DNA of 64,000 nt, taken from NCBI GenBank assembly GCA_045648445.1, contig JAZRNY010000014.1:1-64000 (forward strand). The letters run 5' to 3'. This document shows, in pieces, positions 8,191-16,816 of the stretch. Position numbers and translations under genes: made by a program. Below the pieces are notes generated by a model, which saw nothing but the letters and a program-made list of their open reading frames with translations, had not been told where the DNA came from and made no database searches. The DNA is from SIG607 sp045648445. Lineage in GTDB: Bacteria > Bacillota > Clostridia > Oscillospirales > Acutalibacteraceae. The first letter of the stretch is position 1, and each line of letters starts with the position of its first letter.

Positions 8191-9240
8191 TTATTCTCCT
8201 TTTTCCATTGCTTCAAAAAGACCGTTAATATAAGCAGCACCTAAAGCACGGTCGAAAAGTCCGTAACCCGGTTTGCCCGTTTCACCCCAAATCATTCTTC
8301 CGTGATCGGGACGAACGTAACCACTAAAGTTATTGTCGGTTAATGCTTTTACGATTTCCTTAATATCAAGAGAACCGCAAGAAGAAAGATGCGCTCTCTC
8401 TTCAAAAGAACCGTCTTCCATTATTTTAACGTTTCTTATATGCATAAATGCAATTCTGTCCATTTGCGCATATTTTCTTACCATTTTAACTACGTCGTTG
8501 CTTTTTGCACAACCTAAACTACCTGTGCAAAGGCAAAGAGAGTTAGCAGGGCTGTCAACTATTTTTAAAAATCTGTCAAGATTTTCTTCGTTTGTAATAA
8601 TTCTTGGGAGACCAAAAATTGGATATGGCGGATCATCGGGATGAATAGCCATTTTAACTCCGCATTCTTCGGCAACAGGTATAGTCTTTTTAAGGAATTT
8701 TTCAAGGTTTTTCCAAAGACCTTCTTCGCCTATTTCTCCATAAGCGTTAATGAGTTCTCTTACTTCATCTTGAGTATAACTTGAATCCCAACCGGGAAGA
8801 TGAATATCATCCTTTAAAGGATCCAAACCTCTCATTTGGTCCCAATACATAACAAGACTTGTAGAACCGTCTTTAGCCTCTTTATCAAGTTGAGTTCTCG
8901 TCCAGTCAAAAACAGGCATAAAGTTATATGTAACACACTTAACGCCATACTTTGCGCAACGACGGATATTTTCGCAATAAACCTCTAAAAGTTCATCCAC
9001 GTTTCCCCTGCCGAGTTTAATATTCTCGTGAACGGGAATAGATTCAACAACATCAAAAATAAGTCCGTTTGCTTCACATTCGCTCTTGATTTTCGCAAGG
9101 CTTTCTTCAGGCCAAACTTCGCCTGGCTTTACGTCATAAACCGCCGAAACGATAGAACGCATACCCGGAATTTGAGAAATGTACTGAAGAGAGATGGGGT
9201 CACTTTCTCCGTAATGACGGAAAGACATTTTCATATTCAT
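8191..9240 (-). CDS. uxuA: Mannonate dehydratase
   Basis: UxuA removes water from D-mannonate to give 2-keto-3-deoxygluconate, using a divalent metal. The 349-residue TIM-barrel protein shows MSFRHYGESDPISL near its start, YNFMPVFDWTRT (about 106-117), MAIHPDDPP, a Cys in CLCTGSLGC, MHIRNVK and RPDHGRMIWGE, which are family hallmarks carrying the metal ligands. Length is normal for the Gram-positive type. GGAGGT lies five bases before the ATG at 9240. It is the second gene of the operon, 20 bases after the AraC regulator. Confidence 0.96.
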   Translation of the reverse strand: MNMKMSFRHYGESDPISLQYISQIPGMRSIVSAVYDVKPGEVWPEESLAKIKSECEANGLIFDVVESIPVHENIKLGRGNVDELLEVYCENIRRCAKYGVKCVTYNFMPVFDWTRTQLDKEAKDGSTSLVMYWDQMRGLDPLKDDIHLPGWDSSYTQDEVRELINAYGEIGEEGLWKNLEKFLKKTIPVAEECGVKMAIHPDDPPYPIFGLPRIITNEENLDRFLKIVDSPANSLCLCTGSLGCAKSNDVVKMVRKYAQMDRIAFMHIRNVKIMEDGSFEERAHLSSCGSLDIKEIVKALTDNNFSGYVRPDHGRMIWGETGKPGYGLFDRALGAAYINGLFEAMEKGE

Positions 9241-9259
9241 ATTCTACCTCCAAAAAGAA

Positions 9260-10483
9260 TTATTTTTTTAACCTAAATTCATCTCTGTATTCTTTAGGTG
9301 TTTTTCCTGTTTGTTTTTTAAAAGTTTTAGAAAAATAATGCACGTCCATTATTCCGCAATGAAGCGCCACCGTTTGTATTTGCAAATGAGTGGTGCCAAG
9401 TAAATACTCTGCGTGTTTTATTCGCTTATCCCTTATATATTCAGTAAGAGTTTTCCCCGTTTCATCTTTAAAAACGGACGACAAATAACCTGCGCTCAAA
9501 TTTTGCTTTTTTGAAAGTGTGCTTAATGACAGACTTGCTGAAATATCAGAGTCGATAATTGCTATTGTACGCTGAACTATAGGCGAATAATTTTTCATAG
9601 AATGTTGTCTTACAAGACGGCAATATGTTTTAAACATTTCGCTCATAAGAGGAGGTACCGCATCTTCTTTTTGAAGCATTTCTATTTTAATTGCCAGCGA
9701 AGATGATACCTTATCTATATATATTGGATGCACACCGCCGTTTTGAGCCGCCTTACGCAACAATGTATTCATTATTATACAATAGTTTTTTATATTTCGC
9801 AAGGTGTCATTGGTACGTTTTTTTAATAAATTATAATTAAATTTACCAACAAAATAGTCAAGTTTATTTATTTGACCCAACGAAACGGCCTGCATCATTT
9901 CGTTTTCGTATTTATATCTTTTTTCCATAGCCTCCATATCAAAAAGCAGGTTGTTTTGTTCGTATTCGTCTGCCTTGCTTATAGGAGATATCATAGATAA
10001 TTTTTCTTTTTGAATGTCCAAAACCGCGAATTCTTTTTTACGCCAAATTTTTTCACAAAAAACGGTCACCATTGCAAGTAGCGGATTGTTTTCGTCAATT
10101 ACCGTAATATTGGAGTAAAATTCACTGAATACCCTGTGTAAAGACGGCGCTATTCCGTTTTTTTCGGCAATTTCCATAACCTGTCGGGAACCGAGCATAG
10201 TATCGGTAAAAGGACCTATAACCAAAATAAGATTTTCATCGTTTTCGGGAAGCAACATATAAATATAATTAAATTCGTAAGAATCGGTAGTTTTATAAAG
10301 GGTTTCGGGTTGTACCGTACCAATAAATTTTTCTATGGTTATATCATCTGATATATTGAACATAGGTAAAAAAGACGTATCGAAAAGTTTAGAAAGTTTA
10401 TCGTTTGCCGATAAAATATTAATGCTGACGAAGTTCTTTTTAAACACTTCGCGCAAAAAATTCAATTCGTTTATATAAAACAT
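9260..10483 (-). CDS. AraC-family transcriptional regulator of the hexuronate genes
   Basis: The 407-residue protein ends in a two-helix-turn-helix AraC DNA-binding domain (about 305-405): LSLSTLSKKQNLSAGYLSSV and the second helix unit followed by HYFSKTFKKQTGKTPKEYR. The N-terminal 290 residues are not a simple cupin and do not resemble a family I recognise; they probably bind the inducer. It is the first gene of the minus-strand uxuA operon and is transcribed away from the GPH transporter, so it most likely controls both arms. Whether it activates or represses cannot be told. Confidence 0.88.
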   Translation of the reverse strand: MFYINELNFLREVFKKNFVSINILSANDKLSKLFDTSFLPMFNISDDITIEKFIGTVQPETLYKTTDSYEFNYIYMLLPENDENLILVIGPFTDTMLGSRQVMEIAEKNGIAPSLHRVFSEFYSNITVIDENNPLLAMVTVFCEKIWRKKEFAVLDIQKEKLSMISPISKADEYEQNNLLFDMEAMEKRYKYENEMMQAVSLGQINKLDYFVGKFNYNLLKKRTNDTLRNIKNYCIIMNTLLRKAAQNGGVHPIYIDKVSSSLAIKIEMLQKEDAVPPLMSEMFKTYCRLVRQHSMKNYSPIVQRTIAIIDSDISASLSLSTLSKKQNLSAGYLSSVFKDETGKTLTEYIRDKRIKHAEYLLGTTHLQIQTVALHCGIMDVHYFSKTFKKQTGKTPKEYRDEFRLKK

Positions 10484-10519
10484 TAAACATTCTCCAACAT
10501 TTCACTTACTCTAGATAGT

Positions 10520-10548
10520 ATTTTATCATAATTTTTGTGCAAATACAA
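10520..10548 (-). promoter_or_regulatory. Promoter of the AraC-uxuA-SDR-eda-kdgK operon
   Basis: TTGTAT, 17 bases, TAAAAT on the minus strand, 37 bases before the AraC start. It is a moderate match, as expected for an activator-dependent promoter. I could not find a convincing -35/-10 pair for the divergent transporter arm in the rest of this 190-base gap. Confidence 0.55.
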
Positions 10549-10673
10549 CACCTTTTAAGTCGATAATATTAAAATAATACAAATTTACATAAAAATTTTA
10601 CTCACGTTTGAATACAATATATTTTATACTTAATTTAGCGCATAATCCACTATTTTTGAAAAGAGGTAATAAT

Positions 10674-12077
10674 ATGGCAAAATCAGTAAAACCGGATGCC
10701 AACGGACATAGAAAGTTCGGCATTCGCGACAGCATTGCTTATGCTGCAGGTGACTTAGGCTGTAACATGAGCTTTGCATTAAAATCCACCATGTCTATTT
10801 TCTGGACACAGTTTATGGGAATGGACCTTTGGTACGCACTTCTTCTTATTGTGGTTCAGGTATGGGACGCTATCAATGATCCCCTTATCGGTTCTATTAT
10901 CGACTCGGACAAACACAAATACAAACGCAACAAATTCCTTACTTACATATGGGCCGGTTCTATAGGTCTTATTGTAGGCGGTGCTTGTTGCTTCCTTCCC
11001 TTCCCCGGTGCTCCCACTTGGGCAAAGGCAATTATCTTTATTGCAGGTTACGTAGTTTGGGATGCTTTCTACACCGTTGCTAACGTTCCTTACGGTTCAC
11101 TTCTTTCCCTTATTTCCAACGACGTAAAAGACAGAGCATCTCTTTCCGCTTGGAGAAGCGTTGGTTCTATTTTCGGCAATATGCTTCCTATGGTTATTCT
11201 TCCTTTCATTATTTACGATAAAGATAACAATCTTATCGGTGAAAGAGTATTTATTGCTGCTCTTATAATGGGCGCGTTAGGTTTCATTTGCTTCCAATTT
11301 ATGATTAAAAACACCGAAATCCGTGTTGATACCGAAGTTGAACTAAGCGAAGAAGCGCCTAAATTCAACGTATTTAAAGCATTTGTTAACTTTGTTAAAA
11401 ACCGTCCCGCAGTTGGCGCTACCATTGCTGCTATGGGTATGTTTATCGGTATGCAGGGCGCTGCTACCGCTGTAACGGTTATATTCCAGTCATACTATAA
11501 AAACGTTCAGATTTCCGGTGTAGTTCAACTTTTTGCAATGATACCAATCGTAGTATTCACTCCTCTTGCGCGTAACGCCGTTGCTAAATTCGGTAAAAAA
11601 GAACTTGCAACCTTCGGTTCTATAGTTTCTTTGGTAGCAGGTTTGGGACTTTTCGTTGTTATGCCCCAAAACACAAATCTCGACCTTGTTATATATATTG
11701 TATGTCAGTTAATATTCTCCCTCGGTCTTGGTATTTACTCTACTGTTTCTTGGGCTATGATGGGCGACGCTATCGACTACAATGAATGGAAAACAGGCAA
11801 ACGTGAAGAAGGTACCGTATATTCACTTCATTCCTTCTTCAGAAAACTCGCTCAAGGCATTGGTCCTTCTTTGGTACTTATAGTAATGGTAGCCTTAGGT
11901 TACGTTGGCGAAAACGAAGGCAACCAACTTTGGGATGTTGCCGTAAATATGCGTTACGTAGTTGCATGTACCTATATGTTATCGGCAGTACTACAGTTTA
12001 TCGGTCTTGGTCTTGTTTACAATCTTGATAAAAAGACTTTGGCAAAAATGAATAAAGACCTTGGACGCGACCAATAA
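10674..12077 (+). CDS. GPH-family (glycoside-pentoside-hexuronide:cation) symporter
   Basis: The 467-residue membrane protein has about 12 hydrophobic segments. KFGIRDSIAYAAGDLGCNMSF (near residues 14-34) is the classical GPH/MelB N terminus, followed by QVWDAINDPLIGSIIDS, with the paired Asp residues that bind cation and sugar in MelB, and VPYGSLLSLISND. The second half carries GLGIYSTVSWAMMGDAIDYNEWKTGKR, also diagnostic. The start at 10674 follows AAGAGGTAAT; an upstream in-frame ATG at 10608 has no ribosome binding site. It is cotranscribed with the GH2 gene 25 bases later. Given the neighbours, glucuronides are the likely cargo; that is inferred. Confidence 0.9.
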   Translation: MAKSVKPDANGHRKFGIRDSIAYAAGDLGCNMSFALKSTMSIFWTQFMGMDLWYALLLIVVQVWDAINDPLIGSIIDSDKHKYKRNKFLTYIWAGSIGLIVGGACCFLPFPGAPTWAKAIIFIAGYVVWDAFYTVANVPYGSLLSLISNDVKDRASLSAWRSVGSIFGNMLPMVILPFIIYDKDNNLIGERVFIAALIMGALGFICFQFMIKNTEIRVDTEVELSEEAPKFNVFKAFVNFVKNRPAVGATIAAMGMFIGMQGAATAVTVIFQSYYKNVQISGVVQLFAMIPIVVFTPLARNAVAKFGKKELATFGSIVSLVAGLGLFVVMPQNTNLDLVIYIVCQLIFSLGLGIYSTVSWAMMGDAIDYNEWKTGKREEGTVYSLHSFFRKLAQGIGPSLVLIVMVALGYVGENEGNQLWDVAVNMRYVVACTYMLSAVLQFIGLGLVYNLDKKTLAKMNKDLGRDQ

Positions 12078-12102
12078 ATCGGTTTAATTTTAGGAGAAAA
12101 AT

Positions 12103-14361
12103 ATGAGACAAATTATCAATTTTAACGCTGCATGGGCTTTTAGCAAAACCATCAACGAAGTTCCCACCGTTATTGACAAAAGTTTTGAAAGCGTAAACCT
12201 TCCTCATTGCTTTAACGCTATTGACGGACAGGACGGCGGAAACGATTATTATCGCGGTATAGCATATTACGCTAAAAACTTTAATAAATCTGATATTCCC
12301 GTTGCTGATAAATATTTTATCGAAATTAAAGGCGCCAACTCTTCGGCAGACGTTTATTTGAACGGCAAAAAACTTTGCCATCACGATGGCGGTTATTCAA
12401 CCTTTAGAGCGAATTTAAACGATGCTTTAAACGAAGAAAACCTTTTGGTTGTTGCAGTTGACAACTCATCTAACGACAAGGTTTATCCTCAGATGGCTGA
12501 CTTTACTTTCTATGGCGGTTTATATCGCGACGTTAATATTATCTGCACCAACGCTTCGCATTTTGACCTTGAATATTTTGGTTCAAACGGAATTAAAGTT
12601 ACCCCCGAAATAGACGGTGAAAACGCAAAGGTAGAGGTAAAGGTTTATTTAAATAACAAAAAAGAAAATCAAAAGATACGCTACTCTATATTTGATAAAG
12701 AAGGCAACCTCATTTCAGAATCCGAAACGACTGAAGAAAGCGCTTTATTTAATATTGAAAAGGTTCATCTTTGGAATGGTAAAAAAGATCCTTATCTTTA
12801 CAGTGCCAAGGCAGAACTTATTGAAGATCAAAACGTAATTGATAACGTTAGCGCACGTTTCGGCTGCCGTTCCTTTAAAATCGACCCTGAAAACGGATTT
12901 ATTTTAAACGGACAGGAATATCCTTTAAGAGGTGTTTCAAGACATCAGGACAGATGGGGCGTTGGTAATGCACTTTTACCTGAGCACCACAAAGAAGATA
13001 TTGAACTGATTTGTGAAGTAGGCGCTACCACCATTCGTCTTGCACACTATCAGCACGACCAATATTTCTATGATTTATGTGACGAAAAAGGTCTTGTAAT
13101 ATGGGCTGAAATCCCCTATATATCAAAGCATATGAAAGACGGCAGAGAAAACACCATTTCTCAAATGAAAGAACTTATAGTTCAAAACTACAACCATCCG
13201 TCTATTGTGGTATGGGGACTTTCAAACGAAATCGGTATTGGCGGTTCTGACGAAGATTTACTTGATAACCACAGAGTTCTTAACGATCTTTGTCACCTTA
13301 TGGACAAAACCCGTCTTACCACTATTGCCGCAGTTTCTATGTGCAAAATGGATGACCCGTATTTGCAGATTTCCGACGTTGTTTCCTATAACCATTATTT
13401 TGGTTGGTACGGTGGCGACACTACAATGAACGGTCCTTGGTTTGATAAATTCCACGCTATGCATCCTAATATTCCTATCGGTTGTTCCGAATACGGTTGT
13501 GAAGCGCTTAACTGGCACACTTCCGACCCACGACAGGGCGACTATACCGAAGAATATCAGGCATATTATCACGAAGAACTCATTAAACAGTTCTTTAGCC
13601 GTAAATATTTATGGGCAACCCACGTTTGGAATATGTTTGACTTCGGCGCCGATGCCCGTAACGAAGGCGGCGAAAACGGTCAAAACCACAAAGGTCTTGT
13701 AACCATTGACAGAAAATACAAGAAAGATGCTTTTTATGCTTATAAAGCATGGCTTTCCGATGAACCTTTCGTTCATCTTTGTTCTAAACGTTACATTGAC
13801 AGAGTTGAAGACGTTACAAAGGTAACCGTTTATTCTAATCAGCCTGAAGTTGAATTATTTGCAAACGGTGTATCTGTAGGCAAAAAGACTGCCGAAGACC
13901 ACTTCTTCTATTTTGAAGTTGAAAACAAAGGCGAAACAACCCTTACTGCCGTTGCTGGTGAATATAAGGACGAAAGTAAAATTCGCAAGGTTGATACCTT
14001 TAATGAAGAATACAGACTTGTTGAAAAAGGCGCAGTTCTTAACTGGTTTGACGTTAACTGTCCCGAAGGCCGTTTATCACTTAACGATAAAATGAGCGAC
14101 GTATTGGCCACTATGCGCGGAAAACTTCTTTTCTTATCTCTTGTTAAAAAATTAATGGGAGGCAAAAAGAAAAAAGGCGGTATGAAGGCTGCCGGATTTG
14201 AAGTAGGCCCCGAAATGATGGCTATGATGGGCGGATTTACAGTGCTTAGACTCTTCACCCTTATGGGCGGTATGATGGACATTAAGTTCACTAAAGAAGA
14301 ACTTTTAGCGCTTAACAAAAAATTGAACCGCATTAAAAAGCCAAAGGCTAAAAAACAGTAA
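12103..14361 (+). CDS. Glycoside hydrolase family 2, probable beta-glucuronidase, with an unusual C-terminal tail
   Basis: The 752-residue enzyme has a jelly-roll sugar-binding domain (about 10-160), an Ig-like domain (165-260) and a TIM barrel (265-550). The acid/base is Glu375 in WGLSNEIG and the nucleophile Glu462 in GCSEYGCE. An Asn-x-Lys motif, N527-H-K529, lies where beta-glucuronidases bind the carboxylate; some GH2 beta-galactosidases carry a similar NDK, so it is supporting, not decisive. No signal peptide is seen: the enzyme is cytoplasmic, fitting with import by the GPH symporter. After a second Ig-like domain (about 565-650) comes a roughly 90-residue tail (660-752) rich in Met, Gly and Lys, ending in RIKKPKAKKQ. 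I recall C-terminal extensions in FMN-binding gut beta-glucuronidases; whether this tail is that domain needs comparison. Alternative: beta-galactosidase. Confidence 0.85.
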   Translation: MRQIINFNAAWAFSKTINEVPTVIDKSFESVNLPHCFNAIDGQDGGNDYYRGIAYYAKNFNKSDIPVADKYFIEIKGANSSADVYLNGKKLCHHDGGYSTFRANLNDALNEENLLVVAVDNSSNDKVYPQMADFTFYGGLYRDVNIICTNASHFDLEYFGSNGIKVTPEIDGENAKVEVKVYLNNKKENQKIRYSIFDKEGNLISESETTEESALFNIEKVHLWNGKKDPYLYSAKAELIEDQNVIDNVSARFGCRSFKIDPENGFILNGQEYPLRGVSRHQDRWGVGNALLPEHHKEDIELICEVGATTIRLAHYQHDQYFYDLCDEKGLVIWAEIPYISKHMKDGRENTISQMKELIVQNYNHPSIVVWGLSNEIGIGGSDEDLLDNHRVLNDLCHLMDKTRLTTIAAVSMCKMDDPYLQISDVVSYNHYFGWYGGDTTMNGPWFDKFHAMHPNIPIGCSEYGCEALNWHTSDPRQGDYTEEYQAYYHEELIKQFFSRKYLWATHVWNMFDFGADARNEGGENGQNHKGLVTIDRKYKKDAFYAYKAWLSDEPFVHLCSKRYIDRVEDVTKVTVYSNQPEVELFANGVSVGKKTAEDHFFYFEVENKGETTLTAVAGEYKDESKIRKVDTFNEEYRLVEKGAVLNWFDVNCPEGRLSLNDKMSDVLATMRGKLLFLSLVKKLMGGKKKKGGMKAAGFEVGPEMMAMMGGFTVLRLFTLMGGMMDIKFTKEELLALNKKLNRIKKPKAKKQ

Positions 14362-14370
14362 ATAACAATA

Positions 14371-14409
14371 AAAAAAGAAGTTCAGGAATTTTCCTGAACT
14401 TCTTTTTTT
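14371..14409. terminator. Bidirectional terminator between the GH2 gene and the polysaccharide operon
   Basis: A 12-bp perfect stem GAAGTTCAGGAA/TTCCTGAACTTC (14377-14388, 14391-14402) with A6 before and T7 after. It serves the plus-strand transporter/GH2 operon and the minus-strand polysaccharide operon. Confidence 0.92.
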
Positions 14410-14417
14410 ACTTATTT

Positions 14418-15584
14418 TTAATCTTCTTTTCTCCATACCATTTTATTAACAATACCGGTATAGGACTGAATAATTTTTACAACCTTAGTTGATACGTTTT
14501 CTTCCACGTAATCGGGAACGGGAATACCAAAGTCACCGTTTTTATTCATTTCCACTGCAGTTTCTACAGCGTTTAATAGGTTCTTTTCATCAATACCTGC
14601 TATAAAGAAGCAAGCCTTATCAAGAGCCTCGGGACGTTCGGTAGAAGTACGGATACAAATTGCGGGGAACGGTTTTCCAACACTTGTAAAGAAGGAACTT
14701 TCTTCAGGAAGTGTACCGCTATCCGATACTACAGCAAAAGCGTTCATTTGCAAGCAATTATAATCATGGAAACCTAACGGTTCATGCTGAATAACACGGC
14801 GGTCAAGTTTAAATCCACTTTGTTCTAAACGCTTTTTACTTCTGGGATGACAAGAATAAAGTATAGGCATATCGTATTTTTCGGCAAGTTTATTTATCGC
14901 ACCAAAAAGGGATAAAAAGTTCTTTTCGGTATCAATATTTTCTTCTCTGTGTGCAGAAAGAAGAATGTATTTGCCTTTAGTAAGTCCTAAACGAGAGTGA
15001 ATATCACTTTTTTCAATATTGCTTAAATTATTATGAAGCACCTCTGCCATCGGAGAACCTGTAACGTAGGTGCGCTCTTTAGGAAGCCCGCAATCGGCAA
15101 GATAACGACGGGCATGTTCGCTGTATGCAAGATTAACGTCAGAAATGATATCAACAATTCTTCTGTTGGTTTCTTCGGGCAAACATTCATCCTTACATCT
15201 ATTGCCTGCTTCCATATGGAAAATAGGAATATGTAAACGCTTTGCGCCGATTACAGAAAGACAGGAGTTAGTATCGCCAAGCACCAATACGGCATCAGGT
15301 TTAACCTCAACCATTAACTGATAAGATTTAGCAATAATATTGCCCATAGTTTCGCCAAGGTCGTTGCCTACTGCTTCCATATAAACGTCGGGGTCACTGA
15401 GACCTAAATCTTTAAAGAAAACTCCGTTTAAGTTATAGTCATAGTTCTGACCCGTATGAGCAAGTAAAGTGTCAAAGTACTTTCTGCATTTATTTATAAC
15501 CGCCGCAAGACGTATGATTTCGGGACGAGTGCCTACGATTATAAGCAACTTTAATTTTCCGTTGTTTTTAAATCCTTTATTCAT
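14418..15584 (-). CDS. capG: UDP-N-acetylglucosamine 2-epimerase-like protein, CapG/FnlC type
   Basis: The 388-residue protein belongs to the non-hydrolysing UDP-HexNAc 2-epimerases: IVGTRPEIIRLAAV (about 16-29), HTGQNYDYNLN, VLGDTNSCLS, HMEAGNRC, PEETNRRIVD, SAHREENID, SDSGTLPEESSFF and IRTSTERPEA are all present. The NxxFFKDLGLSDPD and the RTSTERPE forms fit the CapG/FnlC/WbjD subgroup, which epimerises at C2 in the last step to UDP-N-acetyl-L-fucosamine, rather than plain WecB. capE and capF in the same operon support this. The second in-frame ATG (15584) is chosen because it lies 8 bases from GAGGTG; it overlaps the upstream gene by 8 bases. It is the last gene of the operon. Confidence 0.88.
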   Translation of the reverse strand: MNKGFKNNGKLKLLIIVGTRPEIIRLAAVINKCRKYFDTLLAHTGQNYDYNLNGVFFKDLGLSDPDVYMEAVGNDLGETMGNIIAKSYQLMVEVKPDAVLVLGDTNSCLSVIGAKRLHIPIFHMEAGNRCKDECLPEETNRRIVDIISDVNLAYSEHARRYLADCGLPKERTYVTGSPMAEVLHNNLSNIEKSDIHSRLGLTKGKYILLSAHREENIDTEKNFLSLFGAINKLAEKYDMPILYSCHPRSKKRLEQSGFKLDRRVIQHEPLGFHDYNCLQMNAFAVVSDSGTLPEESSFFTSVGKPFPAICIRTSTERPEALDKACFFIAGIDEKNLLNAVETAVEMNKNGDFGIPVPDYVEENVSTKVVKIIQSYTGIVNKMVWRKED

Positions 15585-16785
15585 TATCATTCACCTCAAA
15601 AATATGTAACTGATTATATAATGATTTTCTTTTCTCTGCAAGCGGTACAGCTTTAAAAATGGACGTTCTTTTACCTGCACACCTTAAAACTCCGTATCGC
15701 AAAATACGGTAAATATTCACAAAAGGAAGGCATATTTTATATTTTTTAGTGATGGGGAAAAGCTCGTAAGAGGTCGCAACAAGCGTGCTGTTCATATAGT
15801 AAAGCTTACTTTTTTTAGTACCGTCTTTTCCGCGGTTACTAATCATCATTCCGCTTTTTCCTCTTCTAACATCCTTTTTACCAAAATTACCGCCACTGAA
15901 GATATCTTCCAAAAGTTCGGATAAAAGTTTTTCGTCGGCTCTACTCATCCATTCGGGACAGTGTATCCCAAAATATTTAACGCAAAGCGCTGTAAACACA
16001 TTCGCAAATTCGAAAAGACCAATTTTCTTGAGCAAAGGAATAACCTTTTCTGTCCAGAAAGGCTTATCGTATGTTTTGTGCACAAAGCAAGCCCAATCCA
16101 TCAAATGACGAAGTCCTATACCCTCGCCGAGTAAATGATGTTGCATATGAAGCAACAAAATAACCGCGTGATGATGAGGTGCAGGACAAGAAAACGTTTC
16201 GCCCAAATGCACTTTAACGTCTGCATTCTTCAGCGAATCGGCCATATACTGCCGTATTATTTCGCACTTTTCGCCATTAGGAATACCTGAAATTTCAAAG
16301 TGCATTTCAAGATGCGCTTTAGGTTTTTTAAACACAATATGGCATATATGGTATTCAAGAGAAGCTTCGTAACCGTTTTGTTTTAAAACTTCTTTTATTT
16401 CATTCTTTTTATCAGGTTCAATAAGGAAGTCAACGTCACCAAGGGTTCTTAACTCGGCATTTTCATAATAAGCGGCAGAGGAAAGTCCCTTTAATATAAT
16501 GTAGGAATAATTTTCCTTTGACAGTATTTTGATGAGTTCCTTTTGGCTTTTTTCAACCAAGGAGTTTAAAGCCATTGAACCATAGGTATGATTAAACCAC
16601 GAGGTATAAATATCTTTTGGTATTTTTTCTTTCAAAGCGGTGGCGGCATCAAAGGCAACTATGGAAACGGTCTGCGCTATCGCTTCTTTTATTAAATCCA
16701 TCCAATCAATTTCTTCGTATTCTATCTTTTCACCCGTAATACTGTGAGCCAAAAGATTCATAAGAAGTTTTTGTTCCTTTGTCAT
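15577..16785 (-). CDS. PF14907-type nucleotidyltransferase family protein (copy A)
   Basis: The protein is 402 residues. A central block, IILKGLSSAAYYEN followed by RTLGDVDFLIEPDKKNEI (about 115-145), is the nucleotidyltransferase-like core with the DVDFL acidic pair; later HLEMHFEISG and GIGLRHLMDWACFVHKTYD match the family usually annotated as nucleotidyltransferase family protein (NTP_transf_5). These proteins are common in polysaccharide gene clusters but their reaction is not established as far as I know. It is soluble by appearance. Start at ATG 16785 after AAAGGAGGTG. A distant paralogue lies two genes upstream at 17987-19144. Confidence 0.72.
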   Translation of the reverse strand: MTKEQKLLMNLLAHSITGEKIEYEEIDWMDLIKEAIAQTVSIVAFDAATALKEKIPKDIYTSWFNHTYGSMALNSLVEKSQKELIKILSKENYSYIILKGLSSAAYYENAELRTLGDVDFLIEPDKKNEIKEVLKQNGYEASLEYHICHIVFKKPKAHLEMHFEISGIPNGEKCEIIRQYMADSLKNADVKVHLGETFSCPAPHHHAVILLLHMQHHLLGEGIGLRHLMDWACFVHKTYDKPFWTEKVIPLLKKIGLFEFANVFTALCVKYFGIHCPEWMSRADEKLLSELLEDIFSGGNFGKKDVRRGKSGMMISNRGKDGTKKSKLYYMNSTLVATSYELFPITKKYKICLPFVNIYRILRYGVLRCAGKRTSIFKAVPLAEKRKSLYNQLHIFEVNDNE

Positions 16786-16816
16786 ATTGCCACCTCCTTT
16801 AAACAAATAATTATAT

